Positions 1 to 11,884 of a DNA stretch of 64,000 nucleotides are shown piece by piece; positions within the stretch are counted from its first letter, which is position 1; every line of letters begins with the position of its first letter. The stretch is from NCBI GenBank assembly GCA_911728455.2, contig OU452231.1, positions 4,372,236-4,436,235 on the forward strand. The letters are read 5' to 3'. This DNA comes from Marthasterias glacialis. Taxonomy: Eukaryota; Echinodermata; Asteroidea; Forcipulatida; Asteriidae. Under the pieces are notes generated by a model. The model saw nothing but the letters and a program-made list of their open reading frames with translations. It searched no databases and was not told the origin of the DNA. The translations under genes and the position numbers were made by a program.

Positions 1-28
1 CAAAACCACAGTAGATGATATTAAATGG

Positions 29-3000
29 TCAGACAGTAGGTGGTTGTAGATAAATATTCAGTACTCTTGTCAACGCAATTTTACTCTGTACCTTTTTCTT
101 ACGTTGTGGTTGTCCGTCTGGAATCTCCATTTCCTCGACACCTCTCTGTATACCGTTGACCCCTTCACTTGGTCCAGTTCTCGTGGGGATCAAAGGTTCC
201 CTTATTTCAAACACTTCAATGATTTCCTAAAAATTATCCAAGAAAACTTTATTGAAAATAACCCAATAGGCCTATAATACACACGGTTCGCCATTTTGTG
301 GAACCAAATTTTTTACTCCACAAAATGGGGGACCGTATCTTCTGCTAGTTGTATTTCCAGAGGCAAGTATATGTTTTTTTTTTTATTACTTCTCACTAAC
401 TACAACACACTGTAGGTGTTTTATTGCATGAACAACTCTTAAAAACGACAAGGAGCAATTCCAAACAGCAACATTTTGAAAAGATTTGCCCCTTGAATCA
501 GGTGGTCACAGGTTCAAATCCCGTTCTAGTCACTTTTTCTTTGTTCACCCCAAAATTAACTTTTGAACACCTGTGATCGACACATGCACCATCTCTCTGA
601 TGAGTTTTTTGTTGTTGTTCGGACTTCTGAAAAGATGTGATGTTTTAACAACTTTGATTTCCACTTTTCACTGACCTTCCACTGTGTCATGTCCAGTGTC
701 ATCATGATCTGTTTTCGGTCAACTCGCTCCTTCGTTTGCCCTTCCTGGTAAGGCATTGTGGGAATGATAATCGGGAGCCTGTCATCGTCCAACTTCAATT
801 CGGCATGGCCATCCTTTAAGCAAATAATATTACATGATAACGTAAAGTATATTAAGGAAAAATTTCAAAATGCTGTGTTTGGGAGTGTCTACCTGTTGGG
901 AAACAGATGACCTAAGAAAAGGGACACAGGTGTTTTGACAGAGCGAGGGCATCTTAGCTTCGCTTTCGTGCACATACAAGCCTGATACTTCATGGAGGCA
1001 ATTGCCTCCGCTGCCCATGGTCATTGCCTTTGTGCCCTTGAAATGTTCCAACACAAATTTTACAATTTCATCATAGAGGTGCCCTTTACCAAGGAGAAAA
1101 TGCCTTGGTGCGCTTGCACTTTCAAGAACGACGCATTCAGGCCTGTACATAACCCCCCCCCCAAAAACTATTTAAGTCCAAACAATAAGAGCACAAAAAG
1201 AAGTCTTCTTTTATGTAGTCAAAAAACCTGAGTGTGGGTGTGTGAGGGTGTGTGCCCATGGACTTTAGCCACAGGGACTTGGGTTGTGTGACAGACTAAG
1301 GACATCCTTAGTTCGCTTCTGTGCACAAGACCAATGGGGATGTTGCTAAAAAAAAAAAAAAACTAAGCCCAAGCAATTGGAGGGCACAAAGAAGCCCTTA
1401 ATTTACTTCCTTTCTTTTTTTTCAGACCCAACTCTGAGTGGTCTTTTTGGGCTCTTGTGATTGCCAATTCCCAAGAAAAAGTCAACAATGCAAAACTTTC
1501 TTTGGACTAGGCTGTGGTGGCGTAAAACATTTTGGACAGCAGCACATGTTTTGCGGGGGAAAAAAGTCTGATGCAACTTTGTCTTTACACTTGACAGGTG
1601 GTGAATTTCGGTACTCATTTCTTTTACATTTCACAAAACTCTCTTACCTTGACTAGAAACGAGAGATGAAATATATTCTCCACCGTCTGACTGAAGGAAT
1701 GTGGGTTGATGACAAATTCAAACAGCGAAACTGGCTCCACTATAGTCACATGGTTTTCACAAAGACAATATAGACAGAGTTAGTATCAAATCTGTCATAA
1801 GTAATATTTTATTCCCTGACTGGGATTAAGTCAAATTTAACAAATTAGTGTGCACCATACCGCCAAGCGGTCGAGAACATCAGACTCATGTTCTGATCAG
1901 CAGAGTGAGGGTTTGGGTCTCGGTCTTCATATTTGTGTCATTAAGCAAGACACTTAAAGCCCCAGTTCAACATTGGTAAGAAGAAAAACATAAATGTTCA
2001 CAGATTTACATAAACCTTACATAGTATAAAGATAATGATGGTAAAAAACTTTGCTTGAAATATTTCTGCCTGAAGTGCTATCCTTTTCAAATATGAATGA
2101 AATAAGACCCAAAATTTGTTTTCGTCTTGGTGAGACGAAAACTCTGCCTATGGCTATAGGAATGCGTACAAAGATGCTGAATGCATTTTTCACCGTTTTC
2201 TAGCAATTGAAACAATGAAAAGAGCTGACATTTTCACAGGTTGGTTTTATTACAAGTATCTAGAATTGTGCAAAGGATGGAAGCATTTACAGTCAGTTTA
2301 CCAATGTTGAGCTGGGGCTCCAAAGGGGCTGTGTCGTCATGATTATAGCAGTAAATGGAATAACCCACAGTTTGACAAAGACGGCCCCCTTTGTGATTTG
2401 ACTGCATGTGTGCAGTGTCTGGGTGAGAGTTCATTTTTCCATGCACAGCCACAGGCCTGCTATAATCATGACAGCACAGCCCCTTAAACCATTGTTGCTT
2501 AGTCCTTCGGCTGGGATGTAAAGCCCTTGATCCCGTGTGTTGTGTAATGCTTGCTAAAGAACCCAGTGCATATATTATTCAGAGATGGGGTTTGCCCCGA
2601 TGCTCCTGGTATAGCTGGCGCCAGATTGCGCCACAGGACCTTGTAAACATAATTCAAAACATAGCAAAGCATGTCACAGGGCTTTGAATCCTGTGGCAAA
2701 GGGGCTATATAAATGATACAATGATGAAAGAAGCCAGCCAGAATAATCAGTAAATATAATTTTGTCCTTTGTATGAAAATTCCTGTATCTTTTGAACTTG
2801 TCTCTAAGCAGATTGGCATGCTGTCCATTTCATTTTTTGTTAAGTTATCTTTGAAAATACATTCTAATCAAGGTGTGAATGAAGTTGGAGAGGCATATAA
2901 ACTGCACTGTTACCATCGGACATGTCATCTTGGTTAAAGGATGTGACCTGGTGTAGAACTCCCAGCATTCTCTCTACTTCCTCTGTGGTGACTTCTTGGT

Positions 3001-6000
3001 GACTCTTTCCCGTGGATACCAACTAAGACACGGGATTCAGAACAATGGATACCAGCTAAGACAAAGTGGAATGGAGCGCCTTATCGAGTCCACTAGCCTT
3101 TTTGAGACATGGCGGCCACTGTAAGGAGTGCATCGTTTGGTCTGGGTGTATTGACCCCTTTTCACCACTGTGACACCCGGCTACACTGTCTGCCACGCTC
3201 ACCATTTTGGGAGTCAACAAGTAAGCTAGTAAACATTGCGTCTCCTTAAACATGCACTACACTGTATGACACACATGGACATCAACTCCCAAAATGATAC
3301 AACTGAGATTATTGTGATGACGACGCCAGGTGAATTAAGTAAAACCAAACAGATTTACCCACACCTTGCAATGTGTCCACCATATCTCAAAATAGCTGGC
3401 ACCGTCGCAAAGGAAACTCATGAGCTAAATAAAAAGGAAAGTGAGGCTTTCAACTCTGACTAAATCAAACCAAATTTGCCAACAGACAAACCCATTGAGC
3501 CCCGCCCATATAGTAACAGTACCCAAGTACTTGTACACCTCCGCCCCCTGGTCATCAAGCCAGCGCAGTGTAACTATCCAAATGGCGGCAGCTTGTGTGC
3601 ATTTTGTAATGGGGCTTTTTTTAACGTGTCAGACTTTCGGGCGTGCAGTTGTGGTTTTGATTGGTCAGTGCATAAAGGGGAGAAGCTAAATGGATTTGTT
3701 CGTTGTGAAAGGAAAAATACCCGTTTATATACCTGTTTGGGTTTTACTGCTGGGCCACTGTCCTTTTCCTTCTGTCGATTTGCAGTCTGCTTTCTCATCT
3801 TTGCTGGGCACTCCCCCCTTTCGAAAGATCCCAACCTGAGAAAGTGGCAAGGGTAATCATGGAGAACTTGAAATGCAAGGTGGGGGTGGGATGGGGGCGG
3901 GGGGGGGGGGGGGAAGTGTTGGGAAATTAAATACAACAAGATGACTATGGGGAACACACGTGGTTTAATTATTAATCAAAGTTGTTCTTTGTCAACTTAC
4001 ATGAAGTGGAATGCTGGAGCCCGTCTGAAACATGATTTGGCCGTCTGTCCCAATTTACTCCACCCCTCCTTTGGAAATGGTGCATTCCTGTCTCCCCGAT
4101 CACTACGTATCCTCCCGTCACTCATAAATGTAATCTGTAGGGAAAAATGAATTGGTCATGAACAAAAGTTAATCAAAATAAGAGAAACAGTCAAAAAACA
4201 TGGAGAAATTGTTGGTTTTTTTTTTCGCTGACCATGGGGCCCAGCTCACCAGTTTTTCAGCAAACTCTGTTGATTCGAATACGTTAAAATCTGTGTGTAG
4301 TTTCTGCGCTCGTTCTTTGCCAAGTGAGGACACAAGCCGCATAAGGTTGGAGTCAAGAGCTGCCTCCCTTGAGCATTTGATCTTTGCCACTGAAAAAAAA
4401 AAGATAGAATATCTTTTTAAAGCAAATAAATCAACATCACACCAAAATATGGTCAGGTGGAGGGACATTACATACACTTTAACTGTCATAGATAATGGGA
4501 GTCTTTTGAGGACACTAGGTGGCAGCAGACTTGCCAGGTAAATCCACTGGTCTCAGAAATGTGGGCATGCTCAGAACTACGCAAACAATGGAAATTTACC
4601 TGGTAAGTCTGCTGCCACCTATCCTTCCGAAATCTCCGATTGTATTCAAAGCTGGTCTGATTCATAGGGATGCTTCTGCACAAAAAAAACGGCTGAGCAA
4701 AAACAATTTTGCTAACCAGGAAACGGTTACCAGCCAAAATACCACTTGTGTACTGATTACAACTGGTTCTCTGCATATTTTCTGCTAAGCAGCTTAATGA
4801 AAATGGGTGTTGCTGCTAAGGTTTACCTTCAGTGAAAAGGGTGTCTGCTCTTAGTAGAGTTTCACTTAATCCATTTGATTCTGGACTGATCAGTTCTTGC
4901 CGGTTCTCTGAGGAGAAAAAAAGGAAAGAGAAAAATCACTAAGCAAGGTACCAAAAACAACATGGAGTACAGGCTTGGAATTACACCTGTGATGCCACGG
5001 TACTGGTCCTTGGTGCCCCTTCAAAATTTTCACAGACTTAAAGATTTTCGTTTGGAAGTGCCCTTTACGAAATGAAAATGGCCTTGCTGCCCTCGTCAAA
5101 GATGAAATTCAAGACCTGAGAGTAATATAAGACGGTTCACAAAGAAAGCGAAAAATTTGGGATGAAATCGTGCAATGAAGCGAGAATGTTCAAGGACAGA
5201 GACAAATTGGTTCTTGAAATGGCAAGGCAGGTTTTCATTGACAAAGGGCACCTCTACGAGAGGAATGTTCATTTCTACAGGAACATTTCAAGGGGCACCA
5301 AGGCAGTTAAAGACCGTTGGGCATGGAACTAATTGTCCCAGTTGCCTCTGTGTGAAGTACCAAGCCTGCAAGGAGCACGAAGGTAATGACCAGGGGCATG
5401 GAGGCAATTGTCTCCATTGCCTCTGTGAAGTATCAGGCCTTGAAGGGGCACCAAGGCAATGGCCAAGAGCACGGAGGCAATTTATCAGGTCAACAAGGAG
5501 CACCAAGGAAATGACCAGGGGCACAGAGGCAATCTGCAAAGGGCACGAAGGTAATGACCAGAGGCATTGAGGCTAGTGCCTCAATAAACAGGGGCATTGA
5601 GGCTAGTGCCTACATTGCCTTTGGGGCGGCATGACTTGCCCAAGGCAATGGCCAAGGGCATAGACTGAGGCAATTGTCTCAATTACCTCTGTAAAGTATC
5701 AGGACTGCAAGGGACACGAGTGCAACAACCAGGGGCATAGAGGCAATTGTCACAGTGCGTGAAGTACTACTCAGGCCTGCAGTACAATTGACCATTCCAG
5801 CTTTGGCAACAAGCCCCGCCCACACACTTCCGTTTGGGTACGTTTACGCCGCACATGTGGTTGAGTTGACCGAGGTCACATGACCAAAAGGCGTGATCCA
5901 ATTGGTCAATGTGCACAGTTTGATTGACAGGCCGGAACAGTCTATTGGTTAAAAAAGGAATGGACATGTGAAGTGAGGATGGCAAGTCTATGCAAGTCTA

Positions 6001-7399
6001 GAGCTTATAGAGGTTATGCACAGCCGTTTTCCTACAGTAAACTTACGGCTGTTTTGACCTCAGTGAGGGCGCTGTTGTACATATCTCTATGGGACTCATG
6101 ACGTCAGAAGCATAAGGTCTATTGGAACATCTGGACAGGCCACACTGAATCTCACATATCACATATTTTCACAAGGTTCCAATCTGATGGCACATAGTGA
6201 CAGTGTCTTATCATCACCATCCCCATCAATCTTATTCATACACAGGGAGGCCAACGACAACATGAAGGATCTACACTCAGGCCTGATTGCTTCATTCTTG
6301 GAGAGGGCAAGGGCATCAAGGCATTTTCTTCTACATGTATGAGGAAATTGAAAATTACTATTGGAACATCTCAAGGGCACCAAGGGGCAATGGAGGCAAT
6401 TGCCTCCATTGCCTCCGTGAAGTATCAGACTTGTACACTGTAATGACATTTATTTTCTTTTTGTTTAATGAAACAAATATAAACACAACAAAATCAAAAA
6501 TTGTCAGTCACTAATAATTAGTAATATCACGTTTGTAGCCCCCGATACTTCATGGGGGCAATATATATGGGCAATCATGCCCCCTGGTCATTGCCTTTGT
6601 GCCCTTTGAAATGGTCCAGTACAAATTAACATGTACATTTCCCTCTTAAATTACAGGTGCCCTTTACTGCTGAGGGAAAACGGCATTTTCATTTACAATA
6701 GCGAGGTAGCAGGCCCGTGTCTGCTATTGCTAATTTAGCAATTTGAATTTAGTTAGGGGCTATTGCTTGATATTTTCAACTTTTGTGGTAGGCCTAGGCT
6801 GTTATTTTTTTCCATTTTTTTTTCAAGGTGCGTGAGATGGTAGGGTGGATGAAGTGATATGATGATGATTAAGTTAACAGGGTGGAGGGGGTGATGGCAT
6901 TTTAGTGATGTTGAATATATTATTACAATCATAAACAAATGTCATTGGCTATTGAATGAAGATGATCATAATTCTAATTCTATTTCTATGAATATTAATT
7001 CATAGAGCAAGTTATTAATAAATTTTGTCTCTATATTAATTGACAAGGATGGGGCGGAACGGGGAGGGGGAGGTCCATGTCAAAATGATGATGGATGAAG
7101 ACGTCGTTAGTGATGTCAATTATCTCTCCCCCCCGCCCCCACCCCAACCATGCCAACGATAATCCCAATAAACGAATACCACCAACCCTAATAAAGTAAT
7201 ACACAGTTCAGTTCAATCCAGACCATTGACTGACAAAACATTAACACATCAATATATTATTTAATCATTAGGACTCACTTTGTGTTTCTTCAATCAAACT
7301 GCGATAATCTTGACGTAACTGTCGCCTTTTCTCATGCTCGTCGGCAGCCTGCCTTGCCCTTGGATTGGCCGCCACTGGATTGCTTGATGAACTCGCCAT
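29..7399 (-). CDS. NSMCE4A: NSE4 kleisin subunit of the SMC5/6 complex (NSMCE4A homologue), 9 exons, 371 aa
   Basis: Non-SMC element 4 is the kleisin that bridges the SMC5 and SMC6 heads and binds NSE1/NSE3; the nuclear complex acts in DNA repair and replication-fork stability. Minus-strand exons, 5' to 3': 7279-7399, 4827-4907, 4250-4389, 4001-4134, 3733-3835, 2914-3022, 1648-1739, 676-813, 29-226. All have AG acceptors and GT donors, phases agree throughout, and the total is 1,116 nt including the stop; human NSMCE4A is of similar size. Family matches seen: [14 protein letters not shown] near residue 25, [20 protein letters not shown] (about 75-94), a [17 protein letters not shown] stretch (about 140-163), [10 protein letters not shown] near 210, [19 protein letters not shown] near 235, [13 protein letters not shown] near 268 and FEIREPLIP near the end. 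The start is the first ATG (7399) ahead of these. The 3'UTR lies beyond the window edge. Exon ends are inferred; the identity is clear from the ordered matches. Confidence 0.9.
480..560 (+). repeat. 3' part of a tRNA-derived SINE (family 2)
   Basis: This stretch matches, in reverse orientation, the element at 38990-39160. It has the B-box-like GGTTCAAATCC followed by a shared tail containing TTTTTCTTTGTTCACCC. The tRNA 5' half is missing. It lies in the last intron of NSE4. Confidence 0.6.
960..1150. repeat. Dispersed repeat family with GAGGCAATTGCCTCC core
   Basis: The copy contains a 'GATACTTCA', a GGCAATTGCC palindrome, 'CATTGCCTTTGTGCCCTTGAAATG', and 'AGAGGTGCCCTTTA' in order. Related copies lie at about 4980-5110, 6280-6440 (reverse), 6540-6700, 12425-12560, 18560-18730, 20855-21040 and 39610-39765. 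No coding capacity is seen, so it is a non-autonomous element, MITE or SINE undecided. An amplified cluster sits at 5225-5760. Confidence 0.65.
1855..1953 (+). repeat. 5' part of a tRNA-Leu-like SINE
   Basis: Degenerate A-box region (CCGCCAAGCGGTCGAGAAC), anticodon-arm remnant and the shared body start TTGTGTCATTAAGCAAGACAC are visible. It is the same family as the full copies at 40377 and 43419, and is interrupted at 1954 by the MITE that follows. Confidence 0.6.
1954..2319. mobile_element. MITE family A, copy 1 (about 365 bp, TIR AAGCCCCAGYTCAACATTGG)
   Basis: The ends are inverted copies of one another: AAAGCCCCAGTTCAACATTG on the left and CAATGTTGAGCTGGGGCT on the right. The left end abuts TTAA. 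A second copy in the opposite orientation lies at 46602-46964. There is no open reading frame, so it is non-autonomous. Confidence 0.8.
2322..2486. mobile_element. MITE family B, copy 1 (TIR AAGGGGCTGTG)
   Basis: Inverted ends AAAGGGGCTGTG...CACAGCCCCTT enclose a shared interior that includes GTCATGATTATAGCAGTAAATGGAA and its near-complement CTATAATCATGACAGC. A second copy lies at 58883-59062, where TTAA flanks both ends. Here it abuts the MITE A copy directly. Confidence 0.8.
2487..2750 (+). repeat. SINE body fragment, tRNA-Leu-like family
   Basis: Matches the body of the SINEs at 40377 and 43419: the 'CGTGTGTTGTGTAATGC', 'AAAGAACCCAGTGCA', 'GATTGCGCCACAG' and 'ACCTTGTAAA' segments appear in the same order. 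The tRNA head is at 1855-1953, so the two MITEs at 1954-2486 probably split one older SINE. Confidence 0.6.
2914..3022 (-). CDS. NSMCE4A: NSE4 exon 6, donor chosen by phase
   Basis: This exon encodes the helix with [10 protein letters not shown] that leads into the C-terminal NSE4 winged-helix region. Two donors are possible: one after the CAG at 2948, which would leave the next exon out of phase, and one at 2913 (GATG|GTAACA), which joins the exon at 1739 in phase and keeps the spacing to the following FEF motif close to that in human. I chose the second. A nearby near-copy of the acceptor region (about 3045-3057) runs into a stop and was not used. Confidence 0.75.
4494..4641. mobile_element. 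Palindromic MITE family C, copy 1 (about 148 bp)
   Basis: The element is nearly a perfect inverted repeat: AGGTGGCAGCAGACTTGCCA near the left end answers TGGTAAGTCTGCTGCCACCT near the right. Two further copies lie at 29751-29898 and 43846-43995. It sits in NSE4 intron 2, just upstream (in gene orientation) of exon 3. Confidence 0.85.
5225..5760. repeat. Tandemly amplified GAGGCAAT-type repeat cluster
   Basis: Short units carrying 'GGGGCAT(A/G)GAGGCAATTG', 'AAGTATCAGGCC' and 'AAGGGCACCAAGGCAATG' recur about every 40-90 bp. They are internal pieces of the dispersed family seen at 960-1150. The open frames across it are repeat translation, not genes. It lies in NSE4 intron 1. Confidence 0.6.
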
Positions 7400-8682
7400 C
7401 TTCCCAAAGAATTGCCAAGATCTAGCTTAGTTATTCTATTTGTCAAACTAACAACTTAGTTCACAAATAAATACTTAATTTTCAGGACTTTTCAGCATCA
7501 TTGCCTTCACCTCCGTCGTGTCCGTCCAAGCAAAAATTTATGTTTAGATTGATGATGCATGCAGTATGCTAGCACTGCAGCTAGTAGCGCGCGTATTGTA
7601 GAAACAGGTCGATTTTGAACACTGACTGACTCGTGACTCCTCGAGATCGCGCAATCAAGAGACTGCGCAAAATTCTGCGCAATTTCTTAAATGCGCTGAT
7701 GAGCAAACTTTGAAATTGCGTTCTTTTATAATGAAAATAACAGCCTAATGTTTCTTGAATTGACAAATGTGTACAAAAACTATACACTGGTAACATGTAT
7801 CATGAGTTCTGTTGACCATGCAATGACACGATTCGTTTGCCCTGCTCTTTCCAATTTTGGGGCCTGCGCTTGGTTTGGGAGGTGCATACTATTGGATTTG
7901 CCTTAGTATTTCATGAAAGAATCATTACTACTCACTTGGAAAATATTCAGAACCCGACCGCCTAACCCCACCCCTCCCTAAAAAAAAAATGAATAAAACA
8001 TAATAAATTAATTTTAGCTTTTACAAAAAATAAGAATAAAACTTAAATTAAAAAATAAGATTTGGGTGATCACCATATCCCAATCAGCAGAATTCACAAA
8101 ATTAGATCAGTCACGAACACATCTCTCCAAACTCTTCTCCAAACGAAATGAACGAAATTAATCTCGAATGTGTCCCTCATCCCCCACCCCCTTCCCGGCC
8201 GCGGGATGATGACGGATCGCACAACCATTGAGATTTAGGTAATCTCTTAAATTTGCAAGTCTTGTGGTTTTACTGAAATGAAACAGCTGGTGATAGCATG
8301 CAAAACACTTTCAAGGTCGACTAGATACCATCACATCGGACATCTTTTTCCCGGGCGCGTTAGTAACGTGCAGTTTTCATGACAGCTTCGACCTGCCCCG
8401 GGGATAGCCAATCATAATATAGTACGACGCGTCGACACACATAAACAAAGATACAGAAATATCATCTGATAATAATTTTTTTTTCTGAAGACAAAGGGGA
8501 GGGATAGGACCCTAGAGAACCTAAGATCTATTTTTGATGTGGAAGATAGTACCCATTTGTGTTCGAGTACCAAACAGGCCCATTCTGAAAAAGGCAACAA
8601 ATTTAACTTTTTCAAAGACGTGATCTCCTTCCGCATCCTTGATCCTTTTAAGTTTTTTTTAACTCCAGTGTCGCGCGTTTTG

Positions 8683-9164
8683 TAGTCTGGTTCCCAGCCC
8701 CAAAAAATATCCGACTACTCTCTGTCGATTTTAGGGTCAGGCATCACCCAAATGTCACGTGACAAAAAAGGAGGAATTCCTCCTTTTCTGAAAATATCCG
8801 AAATGTTCCGAACTCGTTGTCGTCAACATTCGGACAGTGTCGTTGATTGTCGGACATTTTCATTTAATGATAAAAATTCACAAATTTTGCAGACACATCC
8901 CATTATCGTTTTTCTTTTTCATTTTCCCTAAACAAATTCAACACTTTTTATTTGAATATATTTGTAACATTTTTACAAACTGATTATCCCATGCTTTTTA
9001 AAAGTAAACAAAGCTCGTCATCATCCAAGGACATCGTACACCGTTGGTGACAAGTAATGAATATTTATATATTGCGTCATAATCTATGTTTAGCTTTGGA
9101 TGATGCCTGACCTAAGATTTTTAACAAGAGTCGTCAGGGAATCTTTGGTCTGGGAACCAGACTA
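8683..9164. mobile_element. Inverted-repeat element, TIR TAGTCTGGTTCCCAG
   Basis: The left end TAGTCTGGTTCCCAG and right end CTGGGAACCAGACTA are exact inverted copies about 480 bp apart. A second, inner inverted pair (GTCAGGCATCA/TGATGCCTGAC) lies inside. No open frame of note; a non-autonomous DNA transposon or foldback element. Confidence 0.75.
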
Positions 9165-9844
9165 GGTGTTGAAAATCTTGAGATTGCGCGCGCATTTTAG
9201 GTAAGCATTTAATAGACATTAAAATTCCAAGGAATGCGCAGCGCAATCTTCAGATTGAGCAAGCCCGTTCAATCGCGGCTCAACCACGTTTCGCGCCGAG
9301 TTAAATTTAAAAACATCGTCAAACTGTTGTGAACGACCGACACACACCCACACCCACACTTCATGTCAATCTATAAACGTGCCACAACCAGTTACATGAC
9401 CTCATAATGACATCATCAGTTATCATGACAATCAACTATAGATGGCGCTATACTCAAGTGTTTTATGTACTTTTAAACCACAGATGTCTGTGTTTTAAAC
9501 TCATAATTATTTTCAATGTATAAATTTGAGTTTATTTGTTTTACCAGTCAACCTGGAAATAACAAATTGAGAAAACCAATGATTTTGAATAATCTGCATT
9601 GAAAACCAGCAGATGTATTAACTTCAAAGATTTGTGTTTTAACTGTCACACTGCAGCCATTACTTATAGATACTCTTAGTGTGAAGTCCTAGTTGTATTT
9701 CTTCGGCATATCATTGAACAAGCCCATGCATTTCTCAGAGATGACTCCATGAACTCCAATAGCTGTGAGCATGGCCAGAAAAAAAGTCATTTCAGTAACA
9801 TCAATGGTTGACATGGATACCAAGTCATCTCGTGGAGTTATACA

Positions 9845-10110
9845 GGATTGTTCAGTGCAAGAAGTTTTCTTCAACACTTCAAAAACATGGCTCCGTCCAA
9901 TCCAAACTTTCCCCAGTACACGGGAAAGCAAGTGCACACACTTTGGCAGAGAAAGGGAACGACGGGAGTCCATCATCAACCCGTAGGTAGGGCATACTCT
10001 ACTCAACCCTCAAACGCCCGTTCGCACCCAATCGCCACCTGCATCCTCTGCAAAGGCAGCGATGTTTCAAATGCCCAAATTTAGGACATTTTGCAAGAGA
10101 ATCCCTCTCA
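9845..10110 (+). pseudogene. Possible retroelement gag remnant with CCHC-like zinc knuckle
   Basis: At 10063-10104 one frame reads CFKCPNLGHFARES, which has the C-x2-C-x4-H-x4-C spacing of a gag zinc knuckle but with serine in place of the last cysteine. The reading frame is broken on either side. No reverse transcriptase or long terminal repeat is seen, so this is a weak call for a decayed fragment of unknown class. Confidence 0.3.
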
Positions 10111-10539
10111 ATCATCATTCATCACCTAAAAGGCCTTGATCGGCCCCAGCCAACAAAAACCAACCATCGCCTATTCATAATGTCTCTTTTGCAGGCATAA
10201 CAACTGAAGGAACGGTTCTTTGTAAACATTGTCCAGGCTGTTAAAAAAATAAATGAAATAGGGGGCGTGCACACCCCTTTTCCATCCAACAATCCTGCAG
10301 CCGAAGGGGAAGGAGGGGGAAGTATTGACGAAGTTGATCCTCAAAGTCAAAGCTAGCTGTCTTTATCTTTTTATTGTAAGCTCCCTTTGGGTTATGGAGA
10401 TGCATAGTTCAATTGAAAAGGGGAATTTTGTAAAAAATCGCACTTTTTTTTTTATTAACAAGACATTATTCTAAATTAAAAATAAAAATCAGAGTCGAGG
10501 AATGTTATAATAGTGTTCAGTCGTGCCTTAAGTTGAGTT

Positions 10540-10732
10540 AACCAATCACAGAACAGTTTACGTGAGCAAAGCCGGCGGTACCCAGAAATTTGCATAAGAT
10601 TGCACGCGTGCGCAGTTACAAGGATAAGGGAATCGGCCGCAAACGGTCATGGATTTGAAAACGTCTCCCCGTTATTTTGGTGGCCCGTCATACACCCTTC
10701 GACTTTATTTTCAGATTTCTTGCGAAACTAAG
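10540..10732 (+). promoter_or_regulatory. Candidate TACC promoter and untranslated first exon
   Basis: CpG-containing sequence with an NRF1-like ACGCGTGCGCAG core (near 10603) precedes an ATG at 10649 and a strong donor, ACTAAG|GTGAGG, at 10732. Spliced to the acceptor at 17040/17041, the ATG would read out of frame with TACC and stop soon, so I read it as a short upstream ORF in a 5'UTR exon. Its position, facing NSE4, fits a TACC start site. No transcript evidence. Confidence 0.35.
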
Positions 10733-11884
10733 GTGAGGAATTCTCATTTAATCATGTTTATTCAAAAGGAAATTTATCTGTGTATCCGTTGTGTTTATTT
10801 TGCTTGTTGAATGGTGACGTTTCAAGCTTCCTGCATAAGTTAATTACAAAAAGCACCCGACTGTCCGTTATTTTGCATGCAACTTGCAATGAACCACGTA
10901 CAATTATGTGTATCTGTGTACGGATTTTTAGTGTGTCGTTATTTTAATGGAATTAAACATGGTGTGTACAGTTTACAACCAAGTTCTGTCTGTGTAATGT
11001 ACCTTATTTTGGGGCGTTTACGAACTTGTACTTTGTATTGAAGAGTCTTTTTTGTAAACGGACTCAGTACTAATTAAGTTTAAGATCTAAATATAATGAT
11101 TAATTATTTCAATTTTCGTGCAGTTATGAATGATTTACTTAAAATTAAGTTTACATTCTCTCACTCTCCATGCTCTCAATGAAATTTAAATATAAAAAAA
11201 AAAGATTGTTAGGCCCTAAAAAAATTTTTATTTTAATTTAAATTTGTAATTATGTATTTTCAACTTTTGTTTGAAGTTAAACAGTCATGACAGTCAGTGT
11301 AGTACTAGTAATACATGTAATTTGAAAAAATATATCATTCAATTTCAACTTGTCAAAAAATCTCTGGTTTTGTGTTACAATTTACAAATAACTTTTGACC
11401 CATAACTGTAGCAACTATACTCCTTTTTTTTAAATTTTGACTTGGACGGTCGTACACTACTTTAGCGACCCAGGGAAGCAGCCATACATGTAGGTGTATA
11501 CGCTGTGATGAATTTGATACGCTATTGTATTTGTATGAGACCCTGTTCCCAAAAATTTCCAAAATTACGACAAAGACACAACCTGACAACAAAATACATG
11601 TAGCTGGAAAATTGTCAAAGAAGAAATAACAGGCATTTAGTTGTACTCAAGATCATTTTTCTGTCCTCAAATTCGATGTTTTTAAATTTTAGATGCCATG
11701 CTGGTCTTAGATCCAATTGACACTGTGCATTTGGGATCTGGATATTCATCAACGACTGTTTCCTTAGAATACATGTAAAAAGTTGTGTTAACTTGTCTTT
11801 GTGGATTGCGTGTTCGCTGATGCCCTGAGCTGAGTTACATTGTTTTGCGTAGTCAAGGCAGGATACCAGCTGTGTAGTGTTGGC

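Larger units (their letters stand above)
7400..10530. other. Spacer between the divergent NSE4 and TACC genes
   Basis: This interval holds the NSE4 5'UTR and promoter (just above 7399; no TATA box recognised), AT-rich low-complexity DNA around 7.98-8.06 kb, an inverted-repeat element (8683-9164) and a possible retroelement remnant near 9.85-10.11 kb. No other gene was recognised. Confidence 0.6.

Noticed and set aside
9689-10006. 105-codon minus-strand open frame near 9.7-10.0 kb
   Set aside because: No recognisable family, and it lies opposite the better-supported plus-strand zinc-knuckle remnant.
10649-10732. ATG at 10649 as the true TACC start
   Set aside because: Splicing 10732 to 17041 puts it in the wrong frame and quickly meets a stop; the TACC-like frame begins at 17045.
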